DNA of 16,194 nucleotides from Acidimicrobiales bacterium. GTDB lineage: Bacteria; Actinomycetota; Acidimicrobiia; Acidimicrobiales; Poriferisodalaceae. This document shows, one piece after another, positions 1-7,832 of this stretch. The position numbers and the translations under genes were made by a program. Numbering within the stretch: position 1 is the first letter of the stretch; the number at the start of each line of letters is the position of its first letter. The stretch spans positions 1 through 16,194 of the forward strand of contig JAGQSP010000029.1 of NCBI GenBank assembly GCA_020439485.1. The letters are read 5' to 3'. Under the pieces are notes generated by a model. It had not been told where the DNA came from. It did no database searches and saw nothing but the letters and a program-made list of their open reading frames with translations.

Positions 1-26
1 CCTCTGGATGGCTAGCTTCTTACCGC

Positions 27-1319
27 ATGGGGCACAGCCACGGTCATGGCCACGAACACGGCGGCTTCGATGCCCAACATTGGAGGTCGTGGCTGGCCGA
101 CCCCAGGTCCAGGGTCATCGGCTGGATGTTGATGGTCGCCGCCGCCGCAACGGTTGGGGGAATCATCGCCTATTGGCCCAGTGGCGACGGTCGCCAAGCC
201 GCCATCGTCAGCGCCAACGAGCTGGGTCTGGTCAGCGACCGGCTGGCGGCCACCGTCCTCCAGGTCACGGATGCTCAATGCTCGTACTCGAGTGATCCTG
301 GCGAGATCTGCAGGCAGATGGACGTTCGCCTCGACGACGGCCCCGAGGCCGGCTCGCTGGTGGCACTGCCAGAGGTGAATCTGGCGTTCAACCCGTATCT
401 GCCCGACCTCTCCCCCGGCGACGGTGTGGTCCTGGGCTATGAAGACAGCACGGGCATCTATTTCTTCACCGACGTCGACCGTCGCAGCACGCTGTTGATT
501 CTCGCTGCCTTGTTCATGGCCGTTGTCGTCACCTTCGGCCGGCTGAGGGGCCTGCTGGCGCTGGTCGCCATGGCGGCCACGCTGGTCATCCTGGTGGCCT
601 TCGTCGCGCCGTCGGTTCTCGATGGCAACGACCCACTGGCCGTCTCGGTCGTCGCGGCCTGTGCCATTGCCTTCGTCACGCTGTACACCACTCACGGGCC
701 GACTCCCACCACCACCGTCGCGCTCGCCGGAACGCTCGGGGCGCTTGGCGTGACCCTGGCCTTGTCGTGGCTGTTCTTTGCCCTGGCCGAGTTTTCTGGC
801 CTGGCTTCCGAGGAAGCGCTGACCCTGCCCTTCGTAGCCAACCAGGTAGACGTCGGGGCTCTGCTGCTGGGAGGGGCGATAATCGGTGCGCTGGGTGCGC
901 TCGACGATGTCACCGTCACCCAGGTAGCCACAGTCTCCGAGCTTCGCCGCCACAGCCCAGACATGCCCTCCAAGGAACTGTTCGCCGCAGGAATAAGGGT
1001 CGGCCGCGAACACATCGCGTCCACCGTCAACACCCTCTTGTTGGCCTACGCCGGCGCCAGCATGCCCTTGCTGTTGCTGTTCGCGGCCTCCGACCAGTCG
1101 CTTCAGATGATCGCGAACACCGAGGTAGTCGCCATCGAGATAGCTCGCACCCTGTGCGGCTCGATGGGCTTGGTGGCGGCGGTGCCGGTCACCACAGCCC
1201 TGGCCGCGGCGCTGTCTGGTCGCGCGGACGCAATCACCGGCTCGGACGCCGCGCAACGCGAGACGCCACCGCCGAGCTGGGACGACTTCGCTCCGCCAGA
1301 CGAGCTGCGAGGCATCTAG
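27..1319 (+). CDS. YibE/F family multi-pass membrane protein
   Basis: The protein has 430 residues. It starts with a His-rich cytosolic tail (GHSHGHGHEHGG), then one membrane segment (about residues 31-50) and a soluble domain to about 150. A block of hydrophobic helices from about 155 to 400 carries the segments GALGALDDVTVTQ and GREHIASTVNTLLLAYAG, which are typical of the YibE/F family (established family knowledge). The molecular function of this family is not settled; a transport role is often suggested. The ATG at 27 is used because the His-rich tail follows it, but the frame stays open to the left edge, so an earlier start outside the window cannot be excluded. About 130 bases separate it from the next gene on the same strand. 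Confidence 0.88.
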   Translation: MGHSHGHGHEHGGFDAQHWRSWLADPRSRVIGWMLMVAAAATVGGIIAYWPSGDGRQAAIVSANELGLVSDRLAATVLQVTDAQCSYSSDPGEICRQMDVRLDDGPEAGSLVALPEVNLAFNPYLPDLSPGDGVVLGYEDSTGIYFFTDVDRRSTLLILAALFMAVVVTFGRLRGLLALVAMAATLVILVAFVAPSVLDGNDPLAVSVVAACAIAFVTLYTTHGPTPTTTVALAGTLGALGVTLALSWLFFALAEFSGLASEEALTLPFVANQVDVGALLLGGAIIGALGALDDVTVTQVATVSELRRHSPDMPSKELFAAGIRVGREHIASTVNTLLLAYAGASMPLLLLFAASDQSLQMIANTEVVAIEIARTLCGSMGLVAAVPVTTALAAALSGRADAITGSDAAQRETPPPSWDDFAPPDELRGI

Positions 1320-1447
1320 CTCCAATCGCACAAGCTCACCGAGCCACATCCCCACACGGTCAGGCGCCGGCGTGGACGCGGTCACCATGCGTGATCATCG
1401 AACGCTCCCGGTGGTAGCCGAATGGCCCTTCGAGTACTCTCGTTACC

Positions 1448-2842
1448 GTGTTGAGACCTCTCGCTTCCATCCTTGTCGTCCTGCTCCTGCTCGCCGCCTG
1501 TGGCGGTGGCGACGAAGGAGGATCCGACGCCTCGACGACCAGCCAGGCCACCACCTCGACCTCCGCTGTCGAAGCCGACGCCTCGACAACGACCTCGGCC
1601 GACACGACCACCACGACGCCCGAGCCGACCACTACGACGACGGCGTCGGCGACCACCGACGGGTCGACCACCACGACCGAAGCCGCAGAACCAGTGACTG
1701 AGGCCGATGAGACAGACTGGCTCACCATCGCTGCCGGGGTCACCATCGTCGGCTTCGAAGGGGAGAATGCGTCTGCCTCCAACGGGGTCCGCGCGATCGA
1801 TGGTGAGCCCACCCAGATCGGCTTCAGCAACGACGCCTCAGAGCCCGTCGTCTACGTGTTCGAGCTGCCCGCGCCCACCACCTTCACCGCGTTCTCCATC
1901 CCCGACACCCGCAACTCGCCGGGGAACACGACCTTCTTCGGCTCGGTCGAGGTCGCCGGCTCGAATACCGGACCCGAGGAGGGCTTCGAAGTTCTCGTGT
2001 CCAACGATTTCGTCGAACTCGACGAAGGTCAGGAGGCCGCCCACTTCACCCCGTCCACCTCGACTCCGGTTCGCTGGATTCGCCTCACGCTCTCCGGCGC
2101 GCTCCACGTCGAGCACGAGCCGGGAAAGACCGTCGTTCGCTTCACCGAGCTGATCGGACAGGGCGCTCAGGACCCGGTTCCCATGGGGGATAGGTTCAAC
2201 GGCGTGTGGGAGCTGGCCTTCCTCGACAACCCCGATGGCTCGGGTGATCTGACCCAGCTTCGCCAAGACGGGTCTCGCGTGTCTGGTTGCATTGGATTCG
2301 CGATGGTCAACGGAACCGTCACAGGCAACGTCGTTCGCCTGAACGGAATCGACACCCGCAACGACCGACCCAGCGCCTACCTATTCGTGGTCGGCGACGA
2401 CGGCCGACTGCGAGGTATGGAATCGACCAACAACGGTGTGTTCAGGGCGCGCATCGGGCGTGTGTCGCCTGAAGGCACCACGACGCCATGTAGCCAGTCC
2501 GAACCCGAACCGATCGCATGTGGCTCGGTCGTCTACGTCAACTTCGATGTCAACTCCGCGACTATCCGACCCGACTCGACCCAGGTCCTCGACGACTTGT
2601 ACGAAGACCTCGGCGCACAGGAGGCGACGGTCGTCGGCCACACCTCCACCGAGGGCGATGCCGACCACAACCAGGACCTCTCCGAACGCCGCGCCCAGGC
2701 GGTGGTCGACGAGCTGGTCGCCAGAGGAATGCCCGCCGACCAGATCTCGAGCGAGGGCCGCGGCGAAACCGAGCCCCTGGTGCGTGAATCCGACGAAGCC
2801 TCACGCTCGATCAACCGCAGGGTCGAGATCGCCTGCGGATGA
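1448..2842 (+). CDS. OmpA-domain lipoprotein with discoidin-like middle region
   Basis: The protein has 464 residues. A GTG start gives a lipoprotein signal peptide ending in LLAAC (Cys18). A Thr/Ser/Ala/Asp low-complexity linker follows (about 25-85), encoded by ACC/ACG/GAC-rich DNA. A beta-rich region resembling F5/8 (discoidin) sandwiches spans about 95-240, and another small domain about 245-345. An OmpA C-terminal peptidoglycan-binding domain covers about 358-464, with NFDVNSATIRPDS, LSERRAQAV (Arg414/Arg415) and INRRVEI. In this family a conserved Asp follows GHT and helps bind diaminopimelate; here the position reads GHTS (Ser400). The likely role is a membrane-anchored protein touching peptidoglycan. 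The discoidin assignment is by fold impression only. Confidence 0.88.
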   Translation: MLRPLASILVVLLLLAACGGGDEGGSDASTTSQATTSTSAVEADASTTTSADTTTTTPEPTTTTTASATTDGSTTTTEAAEPVTEADETDWLTIAAGVTIVGFEGENASASNGVRAIDGEPTQIGFSNDASEPVVYVFELPAPTTFTAFSIPDTRNSPGNTTFFGSVEVAGSNTGPEEGFEVLVSNDFVELDEGQEAAHFTPSTSTPVRWIRLTLSGALHVEHEPGKTVVRFTELIGQGAQDPVPMGDRFNGVWELAFLDNPDGSGDLTQLRQDGSRVSGCIGFAMVNGTVTGNVVRLNGIDTRNDRPSAYLFVVGDDGRLRGMESTNNGVFRARIGRVSPEGTTTPCSQSEPEPIACGSVVYVNFDVNSATIRPDSTQVLDDLYEDLGAQEATVVGHTSTEGDADHNQDLSERRAQAVVDELVARGMPADQISSEGRGETEPLVRESDEASRSINRRVEIACG

Positions 2843-2851
2843 TCGGAGCAA

Positions 2852-2871
2852 TCGTCGGCCTCAGCCGACGA
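2852..2871. terminator. Hairpin between convergent genes
   Basis: A perfect 8-bp stem (2852-2859 with 2864-2871) closes a four-base loop. It lies in the gap between the two convergent genes, and the stop codon of the minus-strand gene sits in the loop. It could act as a bidirectional terminator, but neither strand has a T-run after it, so this is a candidate only. Confidence 0.4.
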
Positions 2872-3889
2872 GCGTGAACGGCGTGAAGCTGGTTCCGTCG
2901 CTGAAGGTGAGCCCTTCGACGTAGAGGCTGTAGCCGATCTCGTCGAGCTGGTCGATCGTGATCGAGCCCATGGTGGCGAAGTCGCTTCCCAGCACGGGCT
3001 CGGGGCCCGAGCCGTCGGGGTCGTAGTAGACGCAGATCCCAGTGCTCGTGTTCGGGTCGTCACACGAGATCTCGTATGTTCCCAGTTCGCCGGTCCAGGC
3101 CTCACCCCACTGCGTGTAGAGCTCGAACGACAGGAAGAACCCGTCGGAGTCCGGATTGGTGTGGATGTGGAAGTACGGGTCCGCATCCGCGTTGGTCACG
3201 GCAAAGAACGGGGTAGAGGGCAACGCCGACCAGTCGATGGCGACAGTCGCCCCCTCGGTCACTCGCCAAACCCCCGTGGTTCCGCCAGTCGCCGACCCGT
3301 CGGAAGCCTCGGTGCTCGGGCTCGCATGATCCGCTGGAATCGACATGTTCTGGTTGACGGTAATGAAGTCACCGGTTTCGCCGATCTGGATCACCGCGGT
3401 CAATCCGGGGTTCGCTGGATCGGTGATGTTCAGCGCGACCGTGCCACCAAGATCGATCGGTTCGTCGACCGAGTAGCCCATCTCAGGCAGAGTCATTTGG
3501 TAGTGAGCGACGATCTCGGCGACGGTGGCTCCGGTCACCTCGAACACGACGCTCTGGTCGACGCCGAACTCGGTCTCGTTGACGGTGAAGGGCGCCCAGT
3601 CGGTTTCTACCGAGTTACCTGGCGGAAGCCCAAACACCGTCTCGAAGTCGCCGCCACCAGGGTCAGACTGTCCGGTCGCGTCAGCGTCGTCGCCATCGGA
3701 TCCGTCTTCTGAGGAATCACCCGATCCGCCTGAGCCTCCGGAGTTCGACTCGGAATCCGAGTTCGAACCTGTCTGCGACTCGTCATCTGTGCCCGACGGC
3801 GCACCCCCGGCATCTTCGGCCGACTCGCCACACCCAGCGGCGAGGACGAGACAGACCACGAGGGCCCCCAGCAATCGCCAGATCTTCAT
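2861..3889 (-). CDS. Secreted lipoprotein of unknown function
   Basis: The protein has 342 residues. The start is the ATG at 3889, chosen over an upstream in-frame start because it gives a clean lipoprotein signal peptide (MKIWRLLGALVV... ending LAAGC, Cys20). It also has an AGAAGGGTGG ribosome binding site just upstream. A Ser/Gly/Asp linker (about 21-80) leads to a globular part with two apparent halves. The first (about 85-195) contains VAEIVAHYQMTLPEMGYSV; the second (about 205-342) is beta-rich with WRVTEGATVAIDW. I do not recognise the family. The gene converges on the OmpA-domain gene with an 18-bp gap. It probably sits on the outer face of the cytoplasmic membrane. Confidence 0.8.
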   Translation of the reverse strand: MKIWRLLGALVVCLVLAAGCGESAEDAGGAPSGTDDESQTGSNSDSESNSGGSGGSGDSSEDGSDGDDADATGQSDPGGGDFETVFGLPPGNSVETDWAPFTVNETEFGVDQSVVFEVTGATVAEIVAHYQMTLPEMGYSVDEPIDLGGTVALNITDPANPGLTAVIQIGETGDFITVNQNMSIPADHASPSTEASDGSATGGTTGVWRVTEGATVAIDWSALPSTPFFAVTNADADPYFHIHTNPDSDGFFLSFELYTQWGEAWTGELGTYEISCDDPNTSTGICVYYDPDGSGPEPVLGSDFATMGSITIDQLDEIGYSLYVEGLTFSDGTSFTPFTLVG

Positions 3890-4086
3890 GGTTCCACCCT
3901 TCTGAGATGAGTTGACCCCATAAGTCGGCCAACTCACTATCCCTTCAAGCAACAAGTGCCGCGGCTGCTGCTGAGCGTGGGTGTGCAGGGTCCGTTACGC
4001 GCCGTCGAAGTAGCGGCGATTGGATCGGGATAGCGGCCGGCCGGAACCGCAGACGGCAAGGGCCCCAAAACAAAACCGATGTCGTT

Positions 4087-4707
4087 GTGGGCGTGGCCGG
4101 CGGGCAATTCGCCGGCCAGGACGAAACCGAGCCAGGCTTCGCACCCACCACGGTCAGCCCGGCAGATGCAGGTGCGGTCCGTGTCCTCTACACGATCGCA
4201 GAGGTCGAGCAGCTAATCGACGACTACGGCAACTGCATCATGGCCAACCGCGACTCCGGAGCGTTTGCAATCCAGCTCGACCGGGTCAAGGGCACAATCG
4301 GCCAAGCCCAGACATCCCACAAGGACCCCGCAGCTCTCGACGCCATCGATGCAGCCGAATCACTCTGCGACTCCAAGTTGGCGTTCTCATCCTCGATCAG
4401 CCTCGCCGACCGATACGACGAACCAACACCCGACAGCGAATGGATCGTGTTCGGCAAGAACCCAACCGGATGGGAAGACGCCGACTGGATCATCGAGATC
4501 CACCTCGACACGGACAGGCCACTCAACCGGCTCGACCCGATCGGCCAATTGCTCGCCGACCATCCCGACATCGCCTCTGGCACCTTCCAGGCACCATCGA
4601 CCTACCGCGTCGTCCCCCGACAAAGCCCCATCCCCGAAGACCTGATCACCGCCATCACAGACCTCGACGAAGTCGTCGCGGTATGGAGAATCGCGAAACG
4701 CACCTAG
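4087..4707 (+). CDS. Hypothetical protein, start uncertain
   Basis: The reading frame gives about 206 residues and ends at a TAG at 4707. The middle reads like real protein (YTIAEVEQLIDDYGNCIM, GWEDADWIIEIHLDTD), with a strong third-position C/G preference. The GTG at 4087 is the most plausible start in the frame, but it has no clear ribosome binding site. The frame runs open for about 100 bases upstream with unconvincing Arg-rich content. No domain is recognised. VVVGVAGGQFAG near the start might be the end of a lost or frameshifted signal segment. The gene lies on the host side of the tRNA attachment site. Confidence 0.5.
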   Translation: MGVAGGQFAGQDETEPGFAPTTVSPADAGAVRVLYTIAEVEQLIDDYGNCIMANRDSGAFAIQLDRVKGTIGQAQTSHKDPAALDAIDAAESLCDSKLAFSSSISLADRYDEPTPDSEWIVFGKNPTGWEDADWIIEIHLDTDRPLNRLDPIGQLLADHPDIASGTFQAPSTYRVVPRQSPIPEDLITAITDLDEVVAVWRIAKRT

Positions 4708-4768
4708 CGACCTCGCAAGCGGGCACTCATCCACAACGCTGGCAGCCCGCGGAGCGCCAAAACCAAGA

Positions 4769-4792
4769 CGGCCAGGGCGTTTGCCCTGGCCG
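4769..4792 (-). terminator. Intrinsic terminator of the tRNA-Val locus
   Basis: A perfect 10-bp GC-rich stem (4769-4778 with 4783-4792) has a four-base loop. On the minus strand it is followed by the T-rich stretch TCTTGGTTTT. It starts three bases after the tRNA CCA end, so it fits as the terminator of the original tRNA-Val transcript. Confidence 0.7.
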
Positions 4793-4795
4793 GAG

Positions 4796-4843
4796 TGGTG
4801 GGCGATACAGGAGTTGAACCTGTGACCTCTTGCGTGTCATGCA
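4796..4843 (-). other. Attachment site: 3' half of tRNA-Val(GAC)
   Basis: Read on the minus strand, this contains the 3' part of a tRNA. There is an anticodon loop with T-GAC-AC, the 3' anticodon-stem strand GCAAG, a five-base variable loop, a perfect T arm (ACAGG/CCTGT around TTCAACT), the acceptor strand ATCGCCC, discriminator A, and CCA at 4798-4796. The GAC anticodon means valine. Upstream of the loop only three stem bases still pair and no D arm or 5' acceptor strand follows, so the gene is incomplete. Tyrosine integrases often recombine in tRNA anticodon loops and leave such a copy (established knowledge). The break near 4840-4843 therefore marks the left end of the integrated element. 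Confidence 0.8.
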
Positions 4844-5445
4844 GCCCGTGGGGTGTCCGGCGGGGTCTGTCGCAGTCTGCCGACATCCGGCTGGGTTCGG
4901 TCGATCTGGGGGCATCATCCCTGGTCGGAAGGGGTTTCTTGTCCGGGTTGTCCGATGTCGTCCGCCGTTCCTGGTGGTTTGGCTGAGTGGCGAGCAGCCG
5001 GTTCGTTCGGGAACCGTTGGCTACGTTCTTGGCTACGTCGCGATCCAGCGGCGTCGGTGCCACCCGCGGCAGTCCCGTTCTCCGCAAGGATCGCTTGCAT
5101 GGACGTCTCCTCGTCGTATCGTTGACTGAGGCGAACCCGATACTCGTCGGAGACTCCTCGACACGGTCGAGCATCGAGGCAATAGATTCGCGGAGCCACT
5201 CGACTGTCCACTCCACTCATCGCACATGTCGGGCGCGCAGGGCGCGAGGACCACGCCGTCACGACCACCTGGCACACCGCCACCGACCTGCGGCAAGAGG
5301 TGTTGCAGCGTCCGCCCACGCTGGCGACTCCGGCTCGGACCTACCGGTGCTCCTCCGACTGGGGGTGTCGAAAGAGCACAGCTCGCGGATCCAGCACCGG
5401 ACAAGGTGCAGCCGATGCGAAACCCATCTGACCCGCCAGTGCGCT
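4844..5445. other. Gene-poor left end of the element
   Basis: I see no convincing gene in these 600 bases. Several overlapping frames are open because of the high GC content. On the minus strand, two frames between about 4850 and 5216 look partly protein-like (for example LDRVEESPTSIGF in one and YRVRLSQRYDEETSMQAILA in the other). They run through each other without a consistent start, as in a decayed or frameshifted gene. One of them runs into the tRNA fragment. Confidence 0.4.
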
Positions 5446-5473
5446 CGATTCACGACGGGAACGTCGTGAATCG
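5446..5473. repeat. Perfect 12-bp inverted repeat at the end of cassette 1
   Basis: CGATTCACGACG (5446-5457) and its exact complement (5462-5473) flank the loop GGAA. The TGA stop of the lipoprotein gene lies in the stem (5450-5452). It may terminate the minus-strand protease-lipoprotein transcript, but no T-run follows, so a binding site or RNA-stabilising stem is equally possible. Confidence 0.6.
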
Positions 5474-5941
5474 CAGGCCCACATCATCCCACCAGACTTC
5501 GAGGTCAACCACATTCTCATCGTCGAGTCTGGGTAGGTCCTCGGGCAGTACTCCAGCGACGACAACCCCTGATTCGCACTGGGGCGGGTACGACGTCAGT
5601 GTGATGGCACACGACACGACAGCATCTTCGGGCAGCGGTGGGGTATCGGCGGGCGAAGAGGTGAAGCGGGTGATGTTCGCCAATAGGCGCAACGTCAACA
5701 GGTTCGGTTCCTTACCGGACAGTGACCTGCCGACCGCATCCCACCCGTCGGGCCACGACTCCTGCGCCGGGAAGCCGGCAGGCACTTCGATCTCCGTTGT
5801 CGACTTCACCGGGTTCTCGTCCGATACTGCAGACGACTCAGAGCCGCTTACGAGGGAGTCTCCGCACGAAGCGAGCGCTACGACCGCGAGAACTGGGAGC
5901 AGCAGGGAGAAAAACCTAGCCAAGCACCATCGTGGGATCAC
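5450..5941 (-). CDS. Small lipoprotein, partner of protease 1
   Basis: The protein has 163 residues. The chosen GTG at 5941 gives a basic N-terminus, a long hydrophobic core and a lipobox ALASC (Cys26). An AGAGG ribosome binding site lies about 9 bases upstream, inside the protease gene. A TTG six codons downstream is an alternative start. The mature part has an acidic/Ser linker and then a domain of about 100 residues with VVSCAITLTSYPPQC. The two cysteines may form a disulfide, and I recall similar S-x-PPQC segments in uncharacterised actinobacterial exported proteins. The gene overlaps the end of the protease gene by 26 bp, implying coupled translation. Its role is unknown; inhibitor, anchor or immunity partner of the protease are possibilities. 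Confidence 0.72.
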   Translation of the reverse strand: MIPRWCLARFFSLLLPVLAVVALASCGDSLVSGSESSAVSDENPVKSTTEIEVPAGFPAQESWPDGWDAVGRSLSGKEPNLLTLRLLANITRFTSSPADTPPLPEDAVVSCAITLTSYPPQCESGVVVAGVLPEDLPRLDDENVVDLEVWWDDVGLRFTTFPS

Positions 5942-7808
5942 TGACCTCGACCTCTCGGTAGCGGTTGTTGCTGTACAACTCGAAACGAAGACCCGTTCGC
6001 CCGACCGGGAACGACACGGTTGTGTTGACCCACACTCGCGCCCCAGCTGGAATCGATGTCGATACGAATCTGACATCGACGCTGTAGCCGCTCCAGACTG
6101 CGAGGGTGATCGGACAGGATGAAGAGCTGGCGCACCGGATATGTGCTCCGAGGCCGATTCTCCGGTTCGCTTCGACCCATACTCCAACGTCCTGCTTCAG
6201 TGAGCAGCTCGAATATGAATTGGAACAGTCGATCAGAATTCTGCCGGTGTCCGCGTACCCGTCATCGGTGTCAATGTGGCTGAACTGTGAGTTGTCGGGC
6301 CAGCCGGTCCAGCCAGCGGTGTTGACGTTCCAGCGCGTATTCGAGAGTCTCTCTGGCTTGTCATCGATTAGGCGAAGCTGAGCCGAGTTGCCACCGAGCG
6401 GATCGATGGTGTCCATGTAGATGTCGATCGCTGTCGCGGAGTCGACAATGGCACCAGTGCCCGGAGCGTTTATGTGCGCCTTTGCCACGGCGAAGGCCTT
6501 GGAACCTATGTGCCAAAGGCCCCCGGAGTCACCCAAGACAGTCGTGGCTCGGTCAAACCAAGCGAGAGGTAGGTCAACGCTTGGTGCCTCGACGTCGTCG
6601 ATGTATCCCTTGAACTCCGCTCCGCGACACGCGGAGGACCGCGCTGCTGACAGCGAGACCCAGGTGCCGACCGTAGGGGTGTAGTTGACGAGTCCGGTGA
6701 TCTTGTAGTTCTGATCGGATGCACAGCGGTAGACGTGGTTGCTTGCATGCCAATCTGGCCAGGGAATCGTGGTGACGTCCAGACCAGCGGTGCCCGACAT
6801 CTCTTGCGTCCATGACACGTTCCACCTGGCCGTCCCCCAGTTCCCAGCGACTACTGGGTCTGGGAATCCTGAGGTGATCGTCTGGTAGTTGGAGGGAGCG
6901 CAGTGTTTGGCCGTCAACATATACGCGTCCAGCAGCCCGAATCGGATCGGAAACGCGATTGAACAGATCCCCGACGGGGTGCCGATTCCAGTTCCACCTC
7001 TCAGGTACCCGTAACAAGAAACGGTGCTGTCGCACCCGGCGCTTGTGTCGATCGTGATCGGCGCGCCAGGGACGAATCGGACTCCGATGTCGCTCAGTTG
7101 CTCGATCTTCAACACACTCGCAAGCTTCTCAGAAGTCAGGTCTCCCTGAACCAGCACCTCGTTTTCGGCGATATCGAGTTGAATTCGCTCAACGCCATCG
7201 ACCGACTTGAGACTGACGGCGACAGCCCTGAGATCGCGCAACGAGTGGGCGACTGCCCGCGTGCCGATGTGATCGGAGCTGAGGCCCGAAACATTGACCG
7301 CTTCTCTGATCAGATCGACCGCAGTGGAGGTGTCCAGGCCTGCAACAAGGATCGTGAGAGTTCCCCTTTCGAGATCCCATTCGCCGCCTGCGTACCACTC
7401 TGTCTTCTCGAGTTCTGAGAGCCACTTGCCCTCGGACTGCTGCGACTCGAGGATCCAGGCCACCTTTGAAGCTTCGGAAGCGAGAAGCCGGGCACCTATT
7501 GAGTTCACGCCGAAGAAGGCTGCCTCAGGATCCGCTGCGAATACCGCGGGGTCATCTATCTCTCGGAGGCCGAATGATGCGCGGGTCGTTGCCTCTTCCT
7601 GATCGACCGGCGCTGAAACGTCCTCGACCGCCCAGTACTCGTCGGCGGTCATCGGGGCGGGCTCTACTACGACTGGCGGCAGCTGGATATCACTCGGCGG
7701 CTCAGGTTTCGGCAAGACAGATGCGTCGTCTTGCACCACGAGGTCACGACCATTCCACTCGCCGGGGTCCGTCTCGGCGCCCGCTGCACTCGCAAGCAAT
7801 CCCAACAT
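5916..7808 (-). CDS. Secreted trypsin-like (S1) serine protease, signal peptide interrupted
   Basis: From the ATG at 7808 the protein has 630 residues. It has a Pro-rich and helical propeptide (about 15-250) containing RGTLTILVAG and VERIQLDIAENEVLV, which resembles propeptides of streptogrisin/alpha-lytic-type enzymes. The protease domain (about 255-470) has the triad His302 (LTAKHCA), Asp344 (GLDVTTIPW) and Ser428 (GDSGG), with paired cysteines. A beta-rich, jelly-roll-like C-terminal domain (about 485-630) ends near LRFELYSNNRYREVEV and may bind carbohydrate. The real start is probably the GTG at 7835, with a good ribosome binding site. From there the signal peptide hits an in-frame TAG at 7814-7812. 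Restart at 7808 would give a signal lacking its basic end. The gene may therefore be a recent pseudogene or poorly exported. Confidence 0.85.
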   Translation of the reverse strand: MLGLLASAAGAETDPGEWNGRDLVVQDDASVLPKPEPPSDIQLPPVVVEPAPMTADEYWAVEDVSAPVDQEEATTRASFGLREIDDPAVFAADPEAAFFGVNSIGARLLASEASKVAWILESQQSEGKWLSELEKTEWYAGGEWDLERGTLTILVAGLDTSTAVDLIREAVNVSGLSSDHIGTRAVAHSLRDLRAVAVSLKSVDGVERIQLDIAENEVLVQGDLTSEKLASVLKIEQLSDIGVRFVPGAPITIDTSAGCDSTVSCYGYLRGGTGIGTPSGICSIAFPIRFGLLDAYMLTAKHCAPSNYQTITSGFPDPVVAGNWGTARWNVSWTQEMSGTAGLDVTTIPWPDWHASNHVYRCASDQNYKITGLVNYTPTVGTWVSLSAARSSACRGAEFKGYIDDVEAPSVDLPLAWFDRATTVLGDSGGLWHIGSKAFAVAKAHINAPGTGAIVDSATAIDIYMDTIDPLGGNSAQLRLIDDKPERLSNTRWNVNTAGWTGWPDNSQFSHIDTDDGYADTGRILIDCSNSYSSCSLKQDVGVWVEANRRIGLGAHIRCASSSSCPITLAVWSGYSVDVRFVSTSIPAGARVWVNTTVSFPVGRTGLRFELYSNNRYREVEVSDPTMVLG

Positions 7809-7832
7809 TGCCTAGGCAATCAATAGTGGCTT

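Noticed and set aside
12..1388. Long minus-strand frame opposite the YibE/F gene
   Set aside because: It is a high-GC shadow rich in Arg/Gly/Gln; the plus strand encodes a clear membrane protein family here.
1520..1690. Possible tandem DNA repeat
   Set aside because: The ACC/ACG/GAC-rich DNA encodes the Thr/Ser/Asp linker of the lipoprotein and has no fixed repeat unit.
4796..4880. A complete tRNA gene on the minus strand
   Set aside because: The T arm, acceptor 3' strand and CCA are present, but there is no D arm or 5' acceptor strand and the anticodon stem breaks after three pairs.
4795..4986. Plus-strand ORF with VGDTGVEPVTS start
   Set aside because: This peptide is a familiar artefact of translating the complement of a tRNA 3' end; no ribosome binding site or further coding signal.
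5226..6122. 298-residue plus-strand ORF
   Set aside because: Low-complexity Ser/Pro/Arg composition; it is antisense to the lipoprotein and the end of protease 1.
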